A stretch of DNA of 64,000 nucleotides from Massilia mucilaginosa (lineage in GTDB: Bacteria; Pseudomonadota; Gammaproteobacteria; Burkholderiales; Burkholderiaceae_D): NCBI RefSeq assembly GCF_011682145.1, contig NZ_WHJH01000020.1, forward strand, positions 39,260 to 103,259, in the 5' to 3' direction. Numbering within the stretch: position 1 is the stretch's first letter; every line of letters begins with the position of its first letter. The translations under genes and the position numbers were made by a program. This document shows, in pieces, positions 27,334-36,615 of this stretch. The notes under the pieces are model-generated. The model did no database searches. It was not told the DNA's origin and worked only from the letters and a program-made list of their open reading frames with translations.

Positions 27334-28170
27334 TCAATGCGCCATCCACAACGGTATCGGCGACGAGCGCAGTGCCGTGCGGCTCACGCCGCCGAGCACG
27401 AATTCGCGCAATCGCGAGTGGCCGAAGGCGCCCATGACAATCAGGTCGGAACCTTTTTCGGCCGCGAACGACAACAGCGCCTCGCCGTCGTCGCCACCGC
27501 CGTGGACGGTGCTCAGGTCGACCTTGATCCCGTGCCGCGCCAGGTAGAGCGCGATGTCGGCGCCGGGCTGTTCGCCTCGCAGGTCTTGCTGGTCGTTCTT
27601 GCCGACCACGACCAGGTCCACTTGCGCCGCACCCTGCAGCAGGGCGAGCGCGCCGCTGATGGCGCGCACCGCCTCCACGCTGCCGTTCCATGCCACGGTC
27701 ACGCGTTTTCCGATCGCGCCGCCGGCGCCGGCGGCCGGCAGCACCAGCACCGGCCGGGCGCAGTTGAGCAGGACGTACTCGGTGTAATCGGGACGCATGA
27801 AGAGGACCGCGTCGCCGGCCGTCGGCGCGCTGATGACCACCAGGTCGGCGTACCTGGCCTGCAGGCATAGGCCGTCTCCGGTCTCCTCGTCGACCAGCCG
27901 CCGCTCCGGCGAAGCCACCCCCAGCTGGCGCGCGCGGCTGTCGAACAGGTCCAGCGAACGCTCGGCGCTGTCACGGATCTCGTCGATCGGGAACGCGACC
28001 GGTGGCATGGCCGCGCCCATGGCGCTGAGGGGATACATCAACGCCGACAGTCCGGTCGGCGCAAGGCCCACCAGATGGGCGTCGTTGGCGAGGGCGAAGC
28101 GCGCGGCGAACTCCACGCGCGCGGCCGAGCGGGCATTGCCATCGACATGGACCAGAATGGTTTTGTACAT
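27334..28170 (-). CDS. Tandem-domain universal stress protein (UspA family)
   Basis: The start is the ATG at 28170 (M-Y-K-T-I-L-V-H-V-D), preceded by AAGGAG on the minus strand; the longer frame to 28374 has no such site. The 278-residue product has two Usp domains. The second carries the ATP-binding-type G-A-F-G-H-S-R-L-R-E-F-V-L-G-G-V-S-R motif; the first lacks an intact version, as is usual for UspE-like proteins. It converges on the P-type ATPase gene and is transcribed from a promoter with a perfect FNR/Anr box. Such Usp proteins support survival under oxygen or energy limitation. Confidence 0.92.
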   Translation of the reverse strand: MYKTILVHVDGNARSAARVEFAARFALANDAHLVGLAPTGLSALMYPLSAMGAAMPPVAFPIDEIRDSAERSLDLFDSRARQLGVASPERRLVDEETGDGLCLQARYADLVVISAPTAGDAVLFMRPDYTEYVLLNCARPVLVLPAAGAGGAIGKRVTVAWNGSVEAVRAISGALALLQGAAQVDLVVVGKNDQQDLRGEQPGADIALYLARHGIKVDLSTVHGGGDDGEALLSFAAEKGSDLIVMGAFGHSRLREFVLGGVSRTALRSSPIPLWMAH

Positions 28171-28201
28171 CGTCAGCTCCTTGGAAAGTGAATAGGTCAC
28201 T

Positions 28202-28250
28202 CGATCGAATTTACGCCCTGCCATCGGAATTGCCACTTGATGTGCATCAA
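28202..28250 (-). promoter_or_regulatory. FNR/Anr-type promoter of the usp gene
   Basis: A perfect TTGAT-N4-ATCAA box (28237-28250). On the minus strand a TAAATT -10 element (28213-28208) predicts a start near 28202, which puts the box centre about 41.5 bases upstream, the class II position again. The box is also about 146 bases before the fabI-like start on the other strand, but I see no equally well placed -10 there. Confidence 0.75.
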
Positions 28251-28395
28251 GCCGCACGCCATTCGCAGCGATGACGCGCACAATACCGGCGCCGCCGTGC
28301 CGAACCGGCATGCCGGACAGCGGTCGTATACGATGAAGGCGCAGCCCGATGCGCGCCTGCTTGAATGTTTGCAACTAACAATGGAAGGAATCAAG

Positions 28396-29169
28396 ATGAC
28401 CGAAGCGCTCTCGCTCAAGGGGAAAAAAGGCCTGGTCGTTGGTATTGCGAACGAGCACAGCATCGCGTAGGGCTGCGCGCGCGCGTTCCACGCGGCCGGG
28501 GCCGAACTGGCCGTCACCTGGTTTAACGACAAGGCGCGTCCGTACGTCGAGCCGCTGGCGCGGGAAGTGGACGCCGGCATCGTGCTGGCACTGGATGTGG
28601 AGCAGCCTGGCCAGCTCGAGGCGGTGTTCGACGCCATCGGCGCGCGCTGGGGGCGCCTCGATTTCCTGCTGCACTCGATCGCCTTCGCGCCCAAAAGCGA
28701 CCTGCACGGCCGCGTAGTCGACAGCTCGCGCGAGGGCTTCGCGCGCGCCATGGATATCTCGTGCCACTCGTTTGCGCGCATGGCGCGGCTGGCCCAGCCG
28801 CTGATGAAGGAGGGGGGCAGCCTGATGACGATGAGTTATGTGGGCGCGGAAGAGGTCATTTCCGACTATGGCCTGATGGGGCCGGTAAAGGCGGCGCTGG
28901 AGGCCAGCGTGCGCTACCTCGCTGCCGAACTGGGCCCCGGGGGCATCCGGGTCAACGCCGTCTCCCCAGGCCCGCTGGCCACCCGCGCGGCCTCGGGCAT
29001 ACCGCATTTCGACGCGCTGCTTGCGCAGGCGGCGCAGCGTGCGCCGATGCGGCGCCTGGTCGACATCGCCGACGTCGGCGCGTTGTGCGCGTTCCTGGCC
29101 GGCGACGGGTCCAGCGCGATGACGGGCAACACGCTGTACGTCGATGCCGGCTACCATATCCTCGGCTGA
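28396..29169 (+). pseudogene. fabI: FabI-like enoyl-ACP reductase interrupted by an amber codon
   Basis: From ATG 28396 (GGAAGGA just upstream) the frame reads a normal FabI N-terminus with the nucleotide-binding V-V-G-I-A-N-E-H-S-I-A, then TAG at 28468-28470, then continues in the same frame with G-C-A-R-A-F-H-A-A-G-A-E-L to a stop at 29169. FabI has Trp exactly here (S-I-A-W-G), so one G-to-A change of TGG explains the stop. The rest is intact: Y-x6-K catalytic pair in Y-G-L-M-G-P-V-K, and G-P-L-A-T-R-A-A-S-G-I. Full length would be 257 residues. The possibilities are a recent pseudogene, a sequencing error, amber suppression, or an internal restart (GTG 28567) without the nucleotide-binding region. 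Confidence 0.85.
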
Positions 29170-29242
29170 GCAAGGCGGCCGGACGCGGGTCGTCATACAT
29201 TCATCTCCTGCGCGGGACGGGAAATCGGGGCGCCTGACTTTG

Positions 29243-29270
29243 TTGTTGATCCGTACCGCTAAGATACAAT
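29243..29270 (+). promoter_or_regulatory. Likely sigma-70 promoter of the SUKH gene
   Basis: TTGTTG (29243-29248) and TACAAT (29265-29270) are separated by 16 bases, about 66 bases before the SUKH start codon, in an otherwise gene-free stretch. Confidence 0.5.
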
Positions 29271-29335
29271 GGCCAATTGGCAATTGCGGCATCGCTGCGC
29301 TTGTTCACTACCGGCACACACATTGGGGAATGACG

Positions 29336-29887
29336 ATGGAACAACTATGGGCGCGCATCGAGCGCCGTCTGGCCGAACTCGGCTGCCTGGACAAGATGGC
29401 CTTGCGTCCGGGAGCGGACCCGCAAGCCATTGCGCAGCTTGAGCGGCATCTCGGCGTCGTCTTGCCCGATCCGGTGAAACGCTTTCTCGCCATTCACGAT
29501 GGGCAAGATGGTACCGGGCTGGTTGACGGCTATACGCTGCTGTCCATCGCCGGCATTCAACAGCAGTGGGATGGCTGGCGTGAGCTCGACGAAGAGGCGA
29601 TGAACGCCGACTGCGCCGATTCGATGGGGTCGGAGCCCGCCGGGACCATCAAACCCATGTACACCAATCCCGCCTGGATTGCGCTGACCCATGATTATGG
29701 TGGCAATCACGTCGGTCTCGATCTTGATCCCGATCTGCTCGGGCAGCCGGGGCAAGTCATCGCCTTCGGCCGGGATGAGGATGTCAAGCGCCTGCTGGCG
29801 AACAGCTTCCCGGAATATATGGACATCTATGTCGCCTGGCTCGAACGCGCGCGATGGAATGGTCAATATCTTGACGTAAAAGAGTGA
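29336..29887 (+). CDS. SMI1/KNR4 (SUKH) family protein
   Basis: A 183-residue soluble protein. ATG 29336 is preferred over the ATG at 29330 because GGGGA sits a suitable distance upstream. The SUKH fold is indicated by A-I-A-Q-L-E-R-H-L-G-V-V-L-P-D-P-V-K-R-F near residues 30-50, a following I-H-D-G-Q-D, W-I-A-L-T-H-D-Y-G-G-N-H-V-G-L-D-L-D-P and a final acidic helix. SUKH proteins often act as immunity proteins against secreted nuclease-type toxins. Here no toxin gene is adjacent; the only toxin-like protein in the window is the giant RHS frame 9 kb downstream. It may be an orphan immunity gene or have a housekeeping role. Confidence 0.85.
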   Translation: MEQLWARIERRLAELGCLDKMALRPGADPQAIAQLERHLGVVLPDPVKRFLAIHDGQDGTGLVDGYTLLSIAGIQQQWDGWRELDEEAMNADCADSMGSEPAGTIKPMYTNPAWIALTHDYGGNHVGLDLDPDLLGQPGQVIAFGRDEDVKRLLANSFPEYMDIYVAWLERARWNGQYLDVKE

Positions 29888-29958
29888 GCCGGAGGCCGCA
29901 TGCGCAACTGGCGTGGGATTGACGGCGTGCGGCGGGCTGCGATGATCGGGAACGGACG

Positions 29959-30588
29959 ATGAAGCTACTTCTTGCCGGTGCAAGCGGCTTGGTCGGCGGG
30001 CATGTGCTGCGGCTGGCGCTGGACGATGCGCGCGTTGCGTCCGTTGTGGCGCCAACGCGGCGGGCATTGGCGCCGCATCCCAAACTGTCGGCGCCGATGG
30101 CCGATTTTGCCCATCTGCCGCCGGACGCGCCCTGGTGGCGCGCCGACGCCGTCATCTGCACGCTCGGCACCACCATGAAGCAGGCCGGAAGCGAGGATGC
30201 GTTCCGGCGCGTCGACTACGACTATCCGCTGGCCGTGGCGCGCCTGGCTGCCGGGGCGGGCACGCGCACATATGTGTTGAATTCGGCGATCGGCGCGGAC
30301 CCGTCGTCGCGCTTCTTCTACAACCGGGTCAAAGGGGAGCTGGAGCGCGAACTGGCCAGCCTCGGCTTCGCCTCGCTGACCTGCGCGCGTCCGGGCCTGA
30401 TCGGCGGCGCGCGCGAGACGGTGCGTGCGGGCGAGTGGCTGATGATGCACTCGCTGGCGCTGTTCGGCCCCGTGCTGCCGCGCCGCTGCCGCCTCAATCC
30501 GGCGGCGGCGATTGCCGCGGCCTTGCTGGAAGCGGCCGTCAGTGCCACGCCAGGTGTGCATGTGCTGGGGTCCGAGCAACTGCTGTGA
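29959..30588 (+). CDS. Atypical SDR / NAD(P)-binding protein (HTATIP2-like)
   Basis: A 209-residue Rossmann-fold protein with the glycine motif G-A-S-G-L-V-G-G near the N-terminus, V-I-C-T-L-G-T-T after strand four, Y-V-L-N-S-A-I-G-A-D, and Y-N-R-V-K (Y-x-x-x-K pattern). This pattern is typical of the short atypical SDRs annotated as NAD(P)H-binding or TIP30-like oxidoreductases. The substrate is unknown. It lies 71 bases after the SUKH gene on the same strand and converges on the TetR pair. Confidence 0.85.
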   Translation: MKLLLAGASGLVGGHVLRLALDDARVASVVAPTRRALAPHPKLSAPMADFAHLPPDAPWWRADAVICTLGTTMKQAGSEDAFRRVDYDYPLAVARLAAGAGTRTYVLNSAIGADPSSRFFYNRVKGELERELASLGFASLTCARPGLIGGARETVRAGEWLMMHSLALFGPVLPRRCRLNPAAAIAAALLEAAVSATPGVHVLGSEQLL

Positions 30589-30622
30589 GGCGTAACAAGA
30601 GGGCGGGGCGGGAGCTCCGCTG

Positions 30623-31345
30623 TCATGTCCCCGACAACATCGCCAGCCTGCGCTGTTCGGCGGCGATCATCGCCGTGGAACCTTCCACCATGCGCGCGAT
30701 CCAACTATCCAGTGCCGCATCCGATTGCAGCAAACCGGGATGAATGCCGTCGATCACGTCGCGCATCATCAGGGGCTGGATCGCCATGCCCAGAATCGTA
30801 AACGCCAGGCGTGATACATCCTCGTGCGCATCGCTGGCGCCGATGTGGCTGCGCAGCACGCCGATCAGCGCCTGGTGGCTGTCGCGGATCACGGGGGCGA
30901 TCTTGTCGCGGCACACGGGCGTCGGCGCGATCAGTTCGTGCAGGCACAGGCGCACGGCAAAGCCGGCCGTGCGGCCTTTGCGCAAGGGAGCCAGGAGGGA
31001 TGAAAACAAATCGTGCAGCAGGGTGCCGATGGACTGGCCGGGCGCGGTCAATGCCGACACGTCCAGCCTTGATGCGAACACCAGCTGGTCGAGCGCGGCG
31101 CAGTACAGGCCTTCCTTGCTGTCGAAGTAGTAGCTGATCGAGGCGATGTTCACGCGCGCCGCCTGCGCTATGGCGCGGGTGGAGGTGTTGGCGTAGCCGC
31201 GCTCGCCGAACAGCTTGAGCGCGACCAGCAGCAGGCGCTTGCGCGTGTGCGAGCCGGTGGCGTGCGTCTGGTGCAAGCGCGTGTTGGCGGCGGGCGCCGG
31301 GCGCTGCCGCAGGCTGGCGGCGTCAAGGTGTTCCATGATCCCCAT
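30623..31345 (-). CDS. TetR-family regulator, second of a tandem pair
   Basis: A 240-residue repressor starting at ATG 31345 (31336 is an alternative). The helix-turn-helix is near residues 58-80 (S-T-R-A-I-A-Q-A-A-R-V-N-I-A-S-I-S-Y-Y-F). The C-terminal half resembles the CerR/DUF1956-type ligand domain (R-L-C-L-H-E-L-I-A-P-T-P, F-T-I-L-G-M-A-I-Q). It overlaps the upstream TetR gene by 23 bases and is translationally coupled to it. The same family and the same operon suggest that both proteins control the divergent RND efflux operon, possibly as heterodimers or with different ligands. Confidence 0.9.
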   Translation of the reverse strand: MGIMEHLDAASLRQRPAPAANTRLHQTHATGSHTRKRLLLVALKLFGERGYANTSTRAIAQAARVNIASISYYFDSKEGLYCAALDQLVFASRLDVSALTAPGQSIGTLLHDLFSSLLAPLRKGRTAGFAVRLCLHELIAPTPVCRDKIAPVIRDSHQALIGVLRSHIGASDAHEDVSRLAFTILGMAIQPLMMRDVIDGIHPGLLQSDAALDSWIARMVEGSTAMIAAEQRRLAMLSGT

Positions 31346-31964
31346 CGGCCGCGCCCAGCGCGCGCAGCGAAAACGCGGTCACATGGCGCGCGATGGTGCG
31401 GATGCCGGCTTCGTCGTACACCATCTCGGGCGCCAGCAGTTCATTGACCGGCCGCGAATGGTCGTAATACAACAACTGACCGAGGATGCTGAACAGATTG
31501 TTGCGGATCTCGATATCGCGCGTGCCCGGCGGCGCGAGTTCGCGCACCAGTTCGAGCATCACCACCTGCAGCGGCAGGATCAGGGTGTCGACGATGTGGC
31601 GCAGGGCGGGCGTTGGCGCCACGAGTTCCCAGCTGATCAGCCTGGAAATGAGCGAGTGCGGACCGGCGGTCATCATGTCGACCATCAGGCGCTCGATCAG
31701 GTCGCCCAGGCGGCGCGCTGCGGGAACCGACTGGTCGCGTGCCGGCACCGTCAGCTCGTCCATTTCCTCGGCGCCGCCTTCGCGGTCGATGATCGCCACG
31801 TACAGCCCGTCCTTGCTCCCAAAGTAATAGTTGACCATCGCCAGGTTGGCGCCGGCACGCTCGCAGATCTTGCGCACCGACGTCGCCTTGAAGCCGCTCT
31901 CGGCAAAGCACTCGGTGGCCGCAGTGATAATGCGATTGCGGACATCGTTGTCGTCAGCTTTCAT
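31323..31964 (-). CDS. TetR-family regulator adjacent to the RND operon
   Basis: A 213-residue protein with an N-terminal helix-turn-helix (S-V-R-K-I-C-E-R-A-G-A-N-L-A-M-V-N-Y-Y-F) and a CerR/DUF1956-like C-terminal domain (S-R-L-I-S-W-E-L-V-A-P-T-P). AGGAG precedes the ATG by 11 bases. It is divergent from the adaptor gene across a 265-base region carrying four AAAC-N4-GTTT palindromes, the usual layout for a local efflux repressor. One palindrome lies directly downstream of its own promoter, which suggests autoregulation. The inducer cannot be deduced. Confidence 0.92.
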   Translation of the reverse strand: MKADDNDVRNRIITAATECFAESGFKATSVRKICERAGANLAMVNYYFGSKDGLYVAIIDREGGAEEMDELTVPARDQSVPAARRLGDLIERLMVDMMTAGPHSLISRLISWELVAPTPALRHIVDTLILPLQVVMLELVRELAPPGTRDIEIRNNLFSILGQLLYYDHSRPVNELLAPEMVYDEAGIRTIARHVTAFSLRALGAADGDHGTP

Positions 31965-31990
31965 GTTTCAGGGCACTCCTGGTTTTTTCG

Positions 31991-32010
31991 AATTAAACGT
32001 GTGTTTAATT
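31991..32010. promoter_or_regulatory. Perfect 20-bp operator palindrome (tetR side)
   Basis: AATTAAAC-GTGT-GTTTAATT is perfectly symmetrical, with 8-bp arms. It lies between the predicted tetR transcription start and its start codon. It shares the AAAC-N4-GTTT core with the sites on the efflux promoter. Confidence 0.8.
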
Positions 32011-32022
32011 TCTGATTTTTGA

Positions 32023-32051
32023 ATTGTACATAGCAGCCCCTGGCTTGTCCA
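32023..32051 (-). promoter_or_regulatory. Promoter of the tandem tetR operon
   Basis: On the minus strand TGGACA (32051-32046) and TACAAT (32028-32023) are separated by 17 bases. Transcription would start about 32016, just before the perfect operator at 31991-32010. Confidence 0.7.
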
Positions 32052-32104
32052 TGCGTTTCCGCTGGCGCGCCGGGCATGCCGCATTATCACGCTGCACTTT
32101 CTGG

Positions 32105-32133
32105 TTGACAACTAAACAGGTGTTTGATACAGT
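32105..32133 (+). promoter_or_regulatory. Promoter of the RND efflux operon
   Basis: Consensus TTGACA (32105-32110) and TACAGT (32128-32133) are separated by exactly 17 bases. The spacer is filled by an operator-like palindrome (32111-32128), so repressor binding would directly block RNA polymerase. Confidence 0.75.
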
Positions 32134-32166
32134 CGTATTAAACGCTTGTTTGAAACACTTGTTTGG
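32111..32166. promoter_or_regulatory. Cluster of three operator-like palindromes on the RND promoter
   Basis: Site A, ACTAAAC-AGGT-GTTTGAT (32111-32128), lies in the promoter spacer. Site B, ATTAAAC-GCTT-GTTTGAA (32137-32154), and the weaker overlapping site C, TGAAAC-ACTT-GTTTGG (32151-32166), lie just downstream of the predicted transcription start. All share AAAC-N4-GTTT with the perfect site at 31991-32010. Confidence 0.75.
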
Positions 32167-32229
32167 TGCCGCCAGCGGCAGTTCAGGCGATCGCGACAGG
32201 CACCAACCGTTCAACGAAAGAAAGTCCAC

Positions 32230-33465
32230 ATGCAATCGAACCAATTTCTCCGCCGCGAGAAGCCAGCCGCCGGCGTCGCTCTCGCCCTTGGTATAGCCGT
32301 CCTGCTGGCCGCCTGCGGCAAAAAAGCCCCGCCCGCACCGCCACCGCCAGGCCCGCCGCAAGTCGTGGTGCACACGGTCGTGGCCCAAGCGATGACGGTC
32401 ACCACCGAGCTGGCCGGGCGCACCTCGGCTTACCAGGTGGCCGAAGTGCGGCCCCAGGTCGGCGGCTTGATTCTCAAGCGCCTGTTCGTGGAAGGCTCCA
32501 CCGTCAAGGCCGGTACGGCGCTGTACCAGATCGATGCGGCCAGTTTTGTCGCGTCGGTGAACTCGGCCAAGGCGAGCCTGGCCAGCGCCAGGGCGCGCGC
32601 ACTGGCGGCCGAGCCGAAAGCGGCACGCTACAAGGACCTGCTGGCCATCGAAGGGGTGAGCAAGCAGGATTACGAAGACGCGCTGGCGAGCGCCGCCCAG
32701 GCGCGCGCCGATGTCGAAGCGGCCAAGGCCGCGCTCGACGTCGCCAATATCAACCTGAAGTACACCAATGTGTATGCGCCGATCAGCGGCCATATCAGCC
32801 GCTCGAATGTGACCGCCGGGGCCCTCGTGACCGCCGGCCAGGCCGGCGCGCTGACCACCGTCCAGCAGCTCGACCCGATCTATGTGGACGTGACCCAGTC
32901 CAGCACCGAACTGCTGGCGCTGCGCCGCCGTTTCGAATCGGGCAAACTGAAACAGGCCGATGGCGGCCAGGCCTCGGTCAGCCTGCTGCTGGCCGACGGC
33001 AGCAAGTACGCCGCCCAGGGCAAGCTGCAGTTCGCCGACGTGAGTGTCGATGCCGGCACAGGCAACGTCACTTTGCGCGCGCTGTTCCCGAATCCCAAAG
33101 GCGAACTGATGCCCGGCATGTATGTGCGCGCCGTGCTCGATAGTGGGCTCGACGAAAAGGCCATCACCGTGCCGCAGGTGGGGGTGACGCGCAACCAGCG
33201 CGGCGAAGCGACCGCCCTGGTATTGAACAAGGAAAACAAGGTCGAGCAGCGCGTGCTGAGCACGGGCGCGGCCGTGGGCGACCGTTGGGTGGTCAACGCC
33301 GGCCTGGCGCCGGGTGAGCGCGTGATCGTCGAAGGCTTGCAGCAAGTGCAGCCGGGCGCGCCCGCCGTGGCCGTCCCCCCGGCCGCTCCGGCACGCGGCG
33401 CAGCAGCAGCCGGCGCCCCCGCTGGCGCCGGCACGGATGGCGGCACCACCCCGGCGGGAGCATAA
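32230..33465 (+). CDS. RND efflux periplasmic adaptor lipoprotein (AcrA/MexA type)
   Basis: The start is the ATG at 32230; the frame is open upstream to 32146 but that part crosses the operator region and lacks a signal. The 411-residue product has a lipobox (L-L-A-A-C-G-K-K), a proline-rich linker, and a biotinyl-lipoyl-like half motif ([10 protein letters not shown]). A helical hairpin, the second lipoyl half ([11 protein letters not shown]) and a membrane-proximal beta domain follow, then an Ala/Pro/Gly-rich tail. It links the inner-membrane pump to the outer-membrane channel. The pump gene starts three bases after its stop. Confidence 0.95.
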   Translation: MQSNQFLRREKPAAGVALALGIAVLLAACGKKAPPAPPPPGPPQVVVHTVVAQAMTVTTELAGRTSAYQVAEVRPQVGGLILKRLFVEGSTVKAGTALYQIDAASFVASVNSAKASLASARARALAAEPKAARYKDLLAIEGVSKQDYEDALASAAQARADVEAAKAALDVANINLKYTNVYAPISGHISRSNVTAGALVTAGQAGALTTVQQLDPIYVDVTQSSTELLALRRRFESGKLKQADGGQASVSLLLADGSKYAAQGKLQFADVSVDAGTGNVTLRALFPNPKGELMPGMYVRAVLDSGLDEKAITVPQVGVTRNQRGEATALVLNKENKVEQRVLSTGAAVGDRWVVNAGLAPGERVIVEGLQQVQPGAPAVAVPPAAPARGAAAAGAPAGAGTDGGTTPAGA

Positions 33466-33467
33466 CC

Positions 33468-36400
33468 ATGGCCCGTTTCTTTATCGACCGTCCGATCTTC
33501 GCGTGGGTCATTGCGCTGGTGATCATGCTGGGCGGCGTGCTGGCCATCTTCGGCTTGCCGGTGTCGCAGTACCCGAGCATTGCGCCACCGTCGATTTCGA
33601 TCAGCGGCAGTTATCCGGGCGCGTCCGCCAAGACGGTGGAAGACGCCGTGACCCAGGTCATCGAACAAAAAATGAAGGGGATCGACGGCCTGCAATACAT
33701 GTCGTCGAGTAGCGATTCGAGTGGCGCCATCGGCATCACGCTGACCTTCAAGAACGGCACCGATCCCGACATCGCCCAGGTCCAGGTGCAGAACAAGCTG
33801 CAACTGGCAACGCCGCTGCTGCCGGCCGCTGTCACGCAGCAGGGTTTGGTGGTGAGCAAGGCCACCATGAACTTCCTGATGGTGCTCGGTTTCGTTTCGG
33901 AAAACGGCGCCATGAGCGAAGCCGACCTGGGCGACTACGTGGCGTCGAGCGTGGTCGATTCGCTCAGCCGGGTCGATGGCGTGGGTGAAGTGACCCAGTT
34001 CGGCTCCCAGTACGCGATGCGCATCTGGCTCGATCCGGCCAAGTTGCTCAGCTACCAGCTGGTACCCGATGACGTCAGCAACGCCATCCGCGCCCAGAAT
34101 GCCGAGGTGTCGGCTGGCGAACTGGGCGGCGCGCCATCGCGTCCCGGCCAGCAGCTGAACGCCACCGTGTCGGCCCAGAGCCGCCTGCAAACGAAGGAAC
34201 AGTTCGGCGCCATTTTGCTGAAAACCCGGGCCGACGGCGCCGTGGTGCGCCTGCGCGACGTGGCCACGATGGAACTCGGCAGCGAGAATTACAGCATCGT
34301 GGCGCGCTTCAATGGCAAGTCGGCGGCCGGCGTGGCCATCAAGCTCGCCACCGGCGGCAACGCGCTCGATACCGCCACCAAGGTCAAGGCCCGCATGGCG
34401 GAGATGGAAAAGAACTTCCCGGCCGGGATGAAAGCCGTGGTTGCCTTCGACACCTCGCCGTTTGTCAAGCTGTCGATCGAGGAAGTGGTCAAGACCCTGG
34501 TCGAAGCAATCGTGCTGGTCTTTTTGGTGATGTACCTGTTCCTGCAGAATTTCCGCGCCACCCTGATTCCCACCATGGCCGTGCCGGTCGTGCTGCTCGG
34601 TACTTTCGGTGTGCTCAGCATTCTCGGCTATTCGATCAATACGCTCACCATGTTCGCCATGGTGCTGGCGATCGGCCTGTTGGTCGATGACGCCATCGTC
34701 GTTGTCGAAAACGTCGAACGCATCATGAGCGAAGAAGGGCTCTCGCCCAAGGAAGCGACCAGGAAATCGATGGGCCAGATCACCGGCGCCCTGGTCGGCA
34801 TCGCGCTGGTATTGTCTGCCGTGTTCGTGCCGATGGCCTTCTTCAGCGGGTCGACCGGCGTGATTTACCGCCAGTTCTCGATCACGATCGTCTCGGCGAT
34901 GGTGTTGTCGGTGCTGGTGGCGATGGTCTTCACGCCGGCCCTGTGCGCCACCTTGTTGCAGCCGGTCGAAAAAGGCCACAAGGCCGCTTCCACCGGCTTT
35001 TTCGGCTGGTTCAACCGCAGTTTCGACAAGGGCAGCCGGCGCTACCAGGGCTGGGTCGGCACGCTGATCGCGCGCACCGGCCGCACCTTGGTCGTGTACG
35101 CCATCCTGGCGCTGGTGATGGCGGTCGGCTTCCTGCGCCTGCCGACCTCGTTCCTGCCGGCGGAAGACCAGGGCATCCTGTACACCCTGGTACAACTGCC
35201 GGTCGGCGCTACCCAGGAGCGCACGCTCAAGGTGGTCGAGCAAGTCGAGCAGCATTATCTGAACGACCAGAAGGACGCGGTGGAATCGGTGTTTTCGGTG
35301 GCCGGCTTCAGCTTTGCCGGTAACGGCCAGAACGCGGCCATGGCGTTTGTCAAGCTCAAGGACTTCGACGAGCGCGGCAACGACAGCCTGCGCGCGCCGG
35401 CCGTGGTCGGCAAGGCCATGGGCCGCTTCATGCAGATCAAGGATGCGATGGTGTTCGCGATCGCCCCGCCTGCCGTGATGGAGCTTGGTAACGCCAACGG
35501 CTTCGATCTGATGCTCAAGGATGAAGGCGGCCTCGGCCACGACGCGCTGATGGGCGCGCGTAACCAGTTGCTCGGCATGGCCGCGCAAAGCAAGATCGTC
35601 ACCCAGGTCCGTCCCAACGGCCTGGAAGACTCGCCGCAGTACAAGCTGGAAGTGGACCAGGAAAAAGCCAGCGCGCTGGGCTTGTCGGTGGCCGATATCA
35701 ACAGCGTGCTGTCGACCTCGTGGGGCGGCGCGTATGTGAACGACTTCATCGACCGCGGCCGCGTGAAGAAAGTCTACATGCAGGGTATCCCGGACGCGCG
35801 CATGGCGCCGGAAGACATCGGCAAATGGTACGCGCGCAACGCCAAAGGCGAGATGGTCTCGTTCTCGAGCTTTGCCACCGGCAAGTGGATCAACGCCTCG
35901 CCGCGCCTGGAACGCTACAACGGGACGCCGTCGCTGAACATCCAGGGCGAGGCGGCACCCGGCTTCAGTTCGGGCGACGCCATGCTGGAAATGGAAACGC
36001 TGGTGGCCAAGTTGCCGCCGGGCATCGGCTACGAGTGGAACGGCGTCTCGATCGAAGAGCGCGCCGCCGGTTCGCAGACCACCATGCTGTACGCGATGTC
36101 GCTGCTGATCGTGTTCCTGTGCCTGGCCGCGCTGTATGAAAGCTGGTCGATTCCGTTCTCGGTGCTGCTGGTCGTGCCGCTGGGCGTGCTCGGTACCGTG
36201 CTCGGCACGATGGTGTTCGGCATGTCGAACGATGTGTATTTCCAGGTCGCACTGCTGACGGTGGTCGGCCTGGCCGCCAAGAACGCGATTCTGATTGTCG
36301 AGTTTGCCAAGGAACTGGAAGACGGCGGCATGGACGTGAAGAAAGCGACCCTGGAAGCGGTGCACCTGCGCCTGCGTCCAATCCTGATGACCTCGATCGC

Positions 36401-36614
36401 CTTCGGCCTTGGCGTGTTGCCGCTGGCGATCAGCAGCGGCGCCGGTTCGGCCAGCCAGAACGCCATCGGCATCGGCGTGCTGGGCGGGATGCTGAGCGCG
36501 ACCTTCCTGGGCATCTTCTTCGTGCCGGTGTTCTTCGTGGTGGTCCGCGCGTTCGTGGTCCGCAAAAACAAGGCGGCGCCCGTGCCTGCCGCCGCTACCG
36601 TGGAAGGCCATTAA
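33468..36614 (+). CDS. RND multidrug efflux pump (HAE1, AcrB/MexB type)
   Basis: A 1,048-residue inner-membrane pump of the length usual for HAE1 transporters. It opens [16 protein letters not shown], followed by the first large periplasmic loop. TM4 contains the paired proton-relay aspartates in [13 protein letters not shown] second periplasmic loop and TM8-12 follow, including [14 protein letters not shown] with the TM10 Lys. All proton-relay positions appear intact. It forms a tripartite system with the flanking adaptor and outer-membrane factor. Substrates are probably amphiphilic drugs, but the exact range is not readable from sequence. Confidence 0.96.
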   Translation: MARFFIDRPIFAWVIALVIMLGGVLAIFGLPVSQYPSIAPPSISISGSYPGASAKTVEDAVTQVIEQKMKGIDGLQYMSSSSDSSGAIGITLTFKNGTDPDIAQVQVQNKLQLATPLLPAAVTQQGLVVSKATMNFLMVLGFVSENGAMSEADLGDYVASSVVDSLSRVDGVGEVTQFGSQYAMRIWLDPAKLLSYQLVPDDVSNAIRAQNAEVSAGELGGAPSRPGQQLNATVSAQSRLQTKEQFGAILLKTRADGAVVRLRDVATMELGSENYSIVARFNGKSAAGVAIKLATGGNALDTATKVKARMAEMEKNFPAGMKAVVAFDTSPFVKLSIEEVVKTLVEAIVLVFLVMYLFLQNFRATLIPTMAVPVVLLGTFGVLSILGYSINTLTMFAMVLAIGLLVDDAIVVVENVERIMSEEGLSPKEATRKSMGQITGALVGIALVLSAVFVPMAFFSGSTGVIYRQFSITIVSAMVLSVLVAMVFTPALCATLLQPVEKGHKAASTGFFGWFNRSFDKGSRRYQGWVGTLIARTGRTLVVYAILALVMAVGFLRLPTSFLPAEDQGILYTLVQLPVGATQERTLKVVEQVEQHYLNDQKDAVESVFSVAGFSFAGNGQNAAMAFVKLKDFDERGNDSLRAPAVVGKAMGRFMQIKDAMVFAIAPPAVMELGNANGFDLMLKDEGGLGHDALMGARNQLLGMAAQSKIVTQVRPNGLEDSPQYKLEVDQEKASALGLSVADINSVLSTSWGGAYVNDFIDRGRVKKVYMQGIPDARMAPEDIGKWYARNAKGEMVSFSSFATGKWINASPRLERYNGTPSLNIQGEAAPGFSSGDAMLEMETLVAKLPPGIGYEWNGVSIEERAAGSQTTMLYAMSLLIVFLCLAALYESWSIPFSVLLVVPLGVLGTVLGTMVFGMSNDVYFQVALLTVVGLAAKNAILIVEFAKELEDGGMDVKKATLEAVHLRLRPILMTSIAFGLGVLPLAISSGAGSASQNAIGIGVLGGMLSATFLGIFFVPVFFVVVRAFVVRKNKAAPVPAAATVEGH

Positions 36615-36615
36615 G

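Noticed and set aside
28468..28470. Pyrrolysine (TAG) decoding in the fabI-like gene
   Set aside because: Pyrrolysine is not expected in this type of bacterium. FabI has Trp at this position, one base away from TAG, so a nonsense mutation or read error is far simpler.
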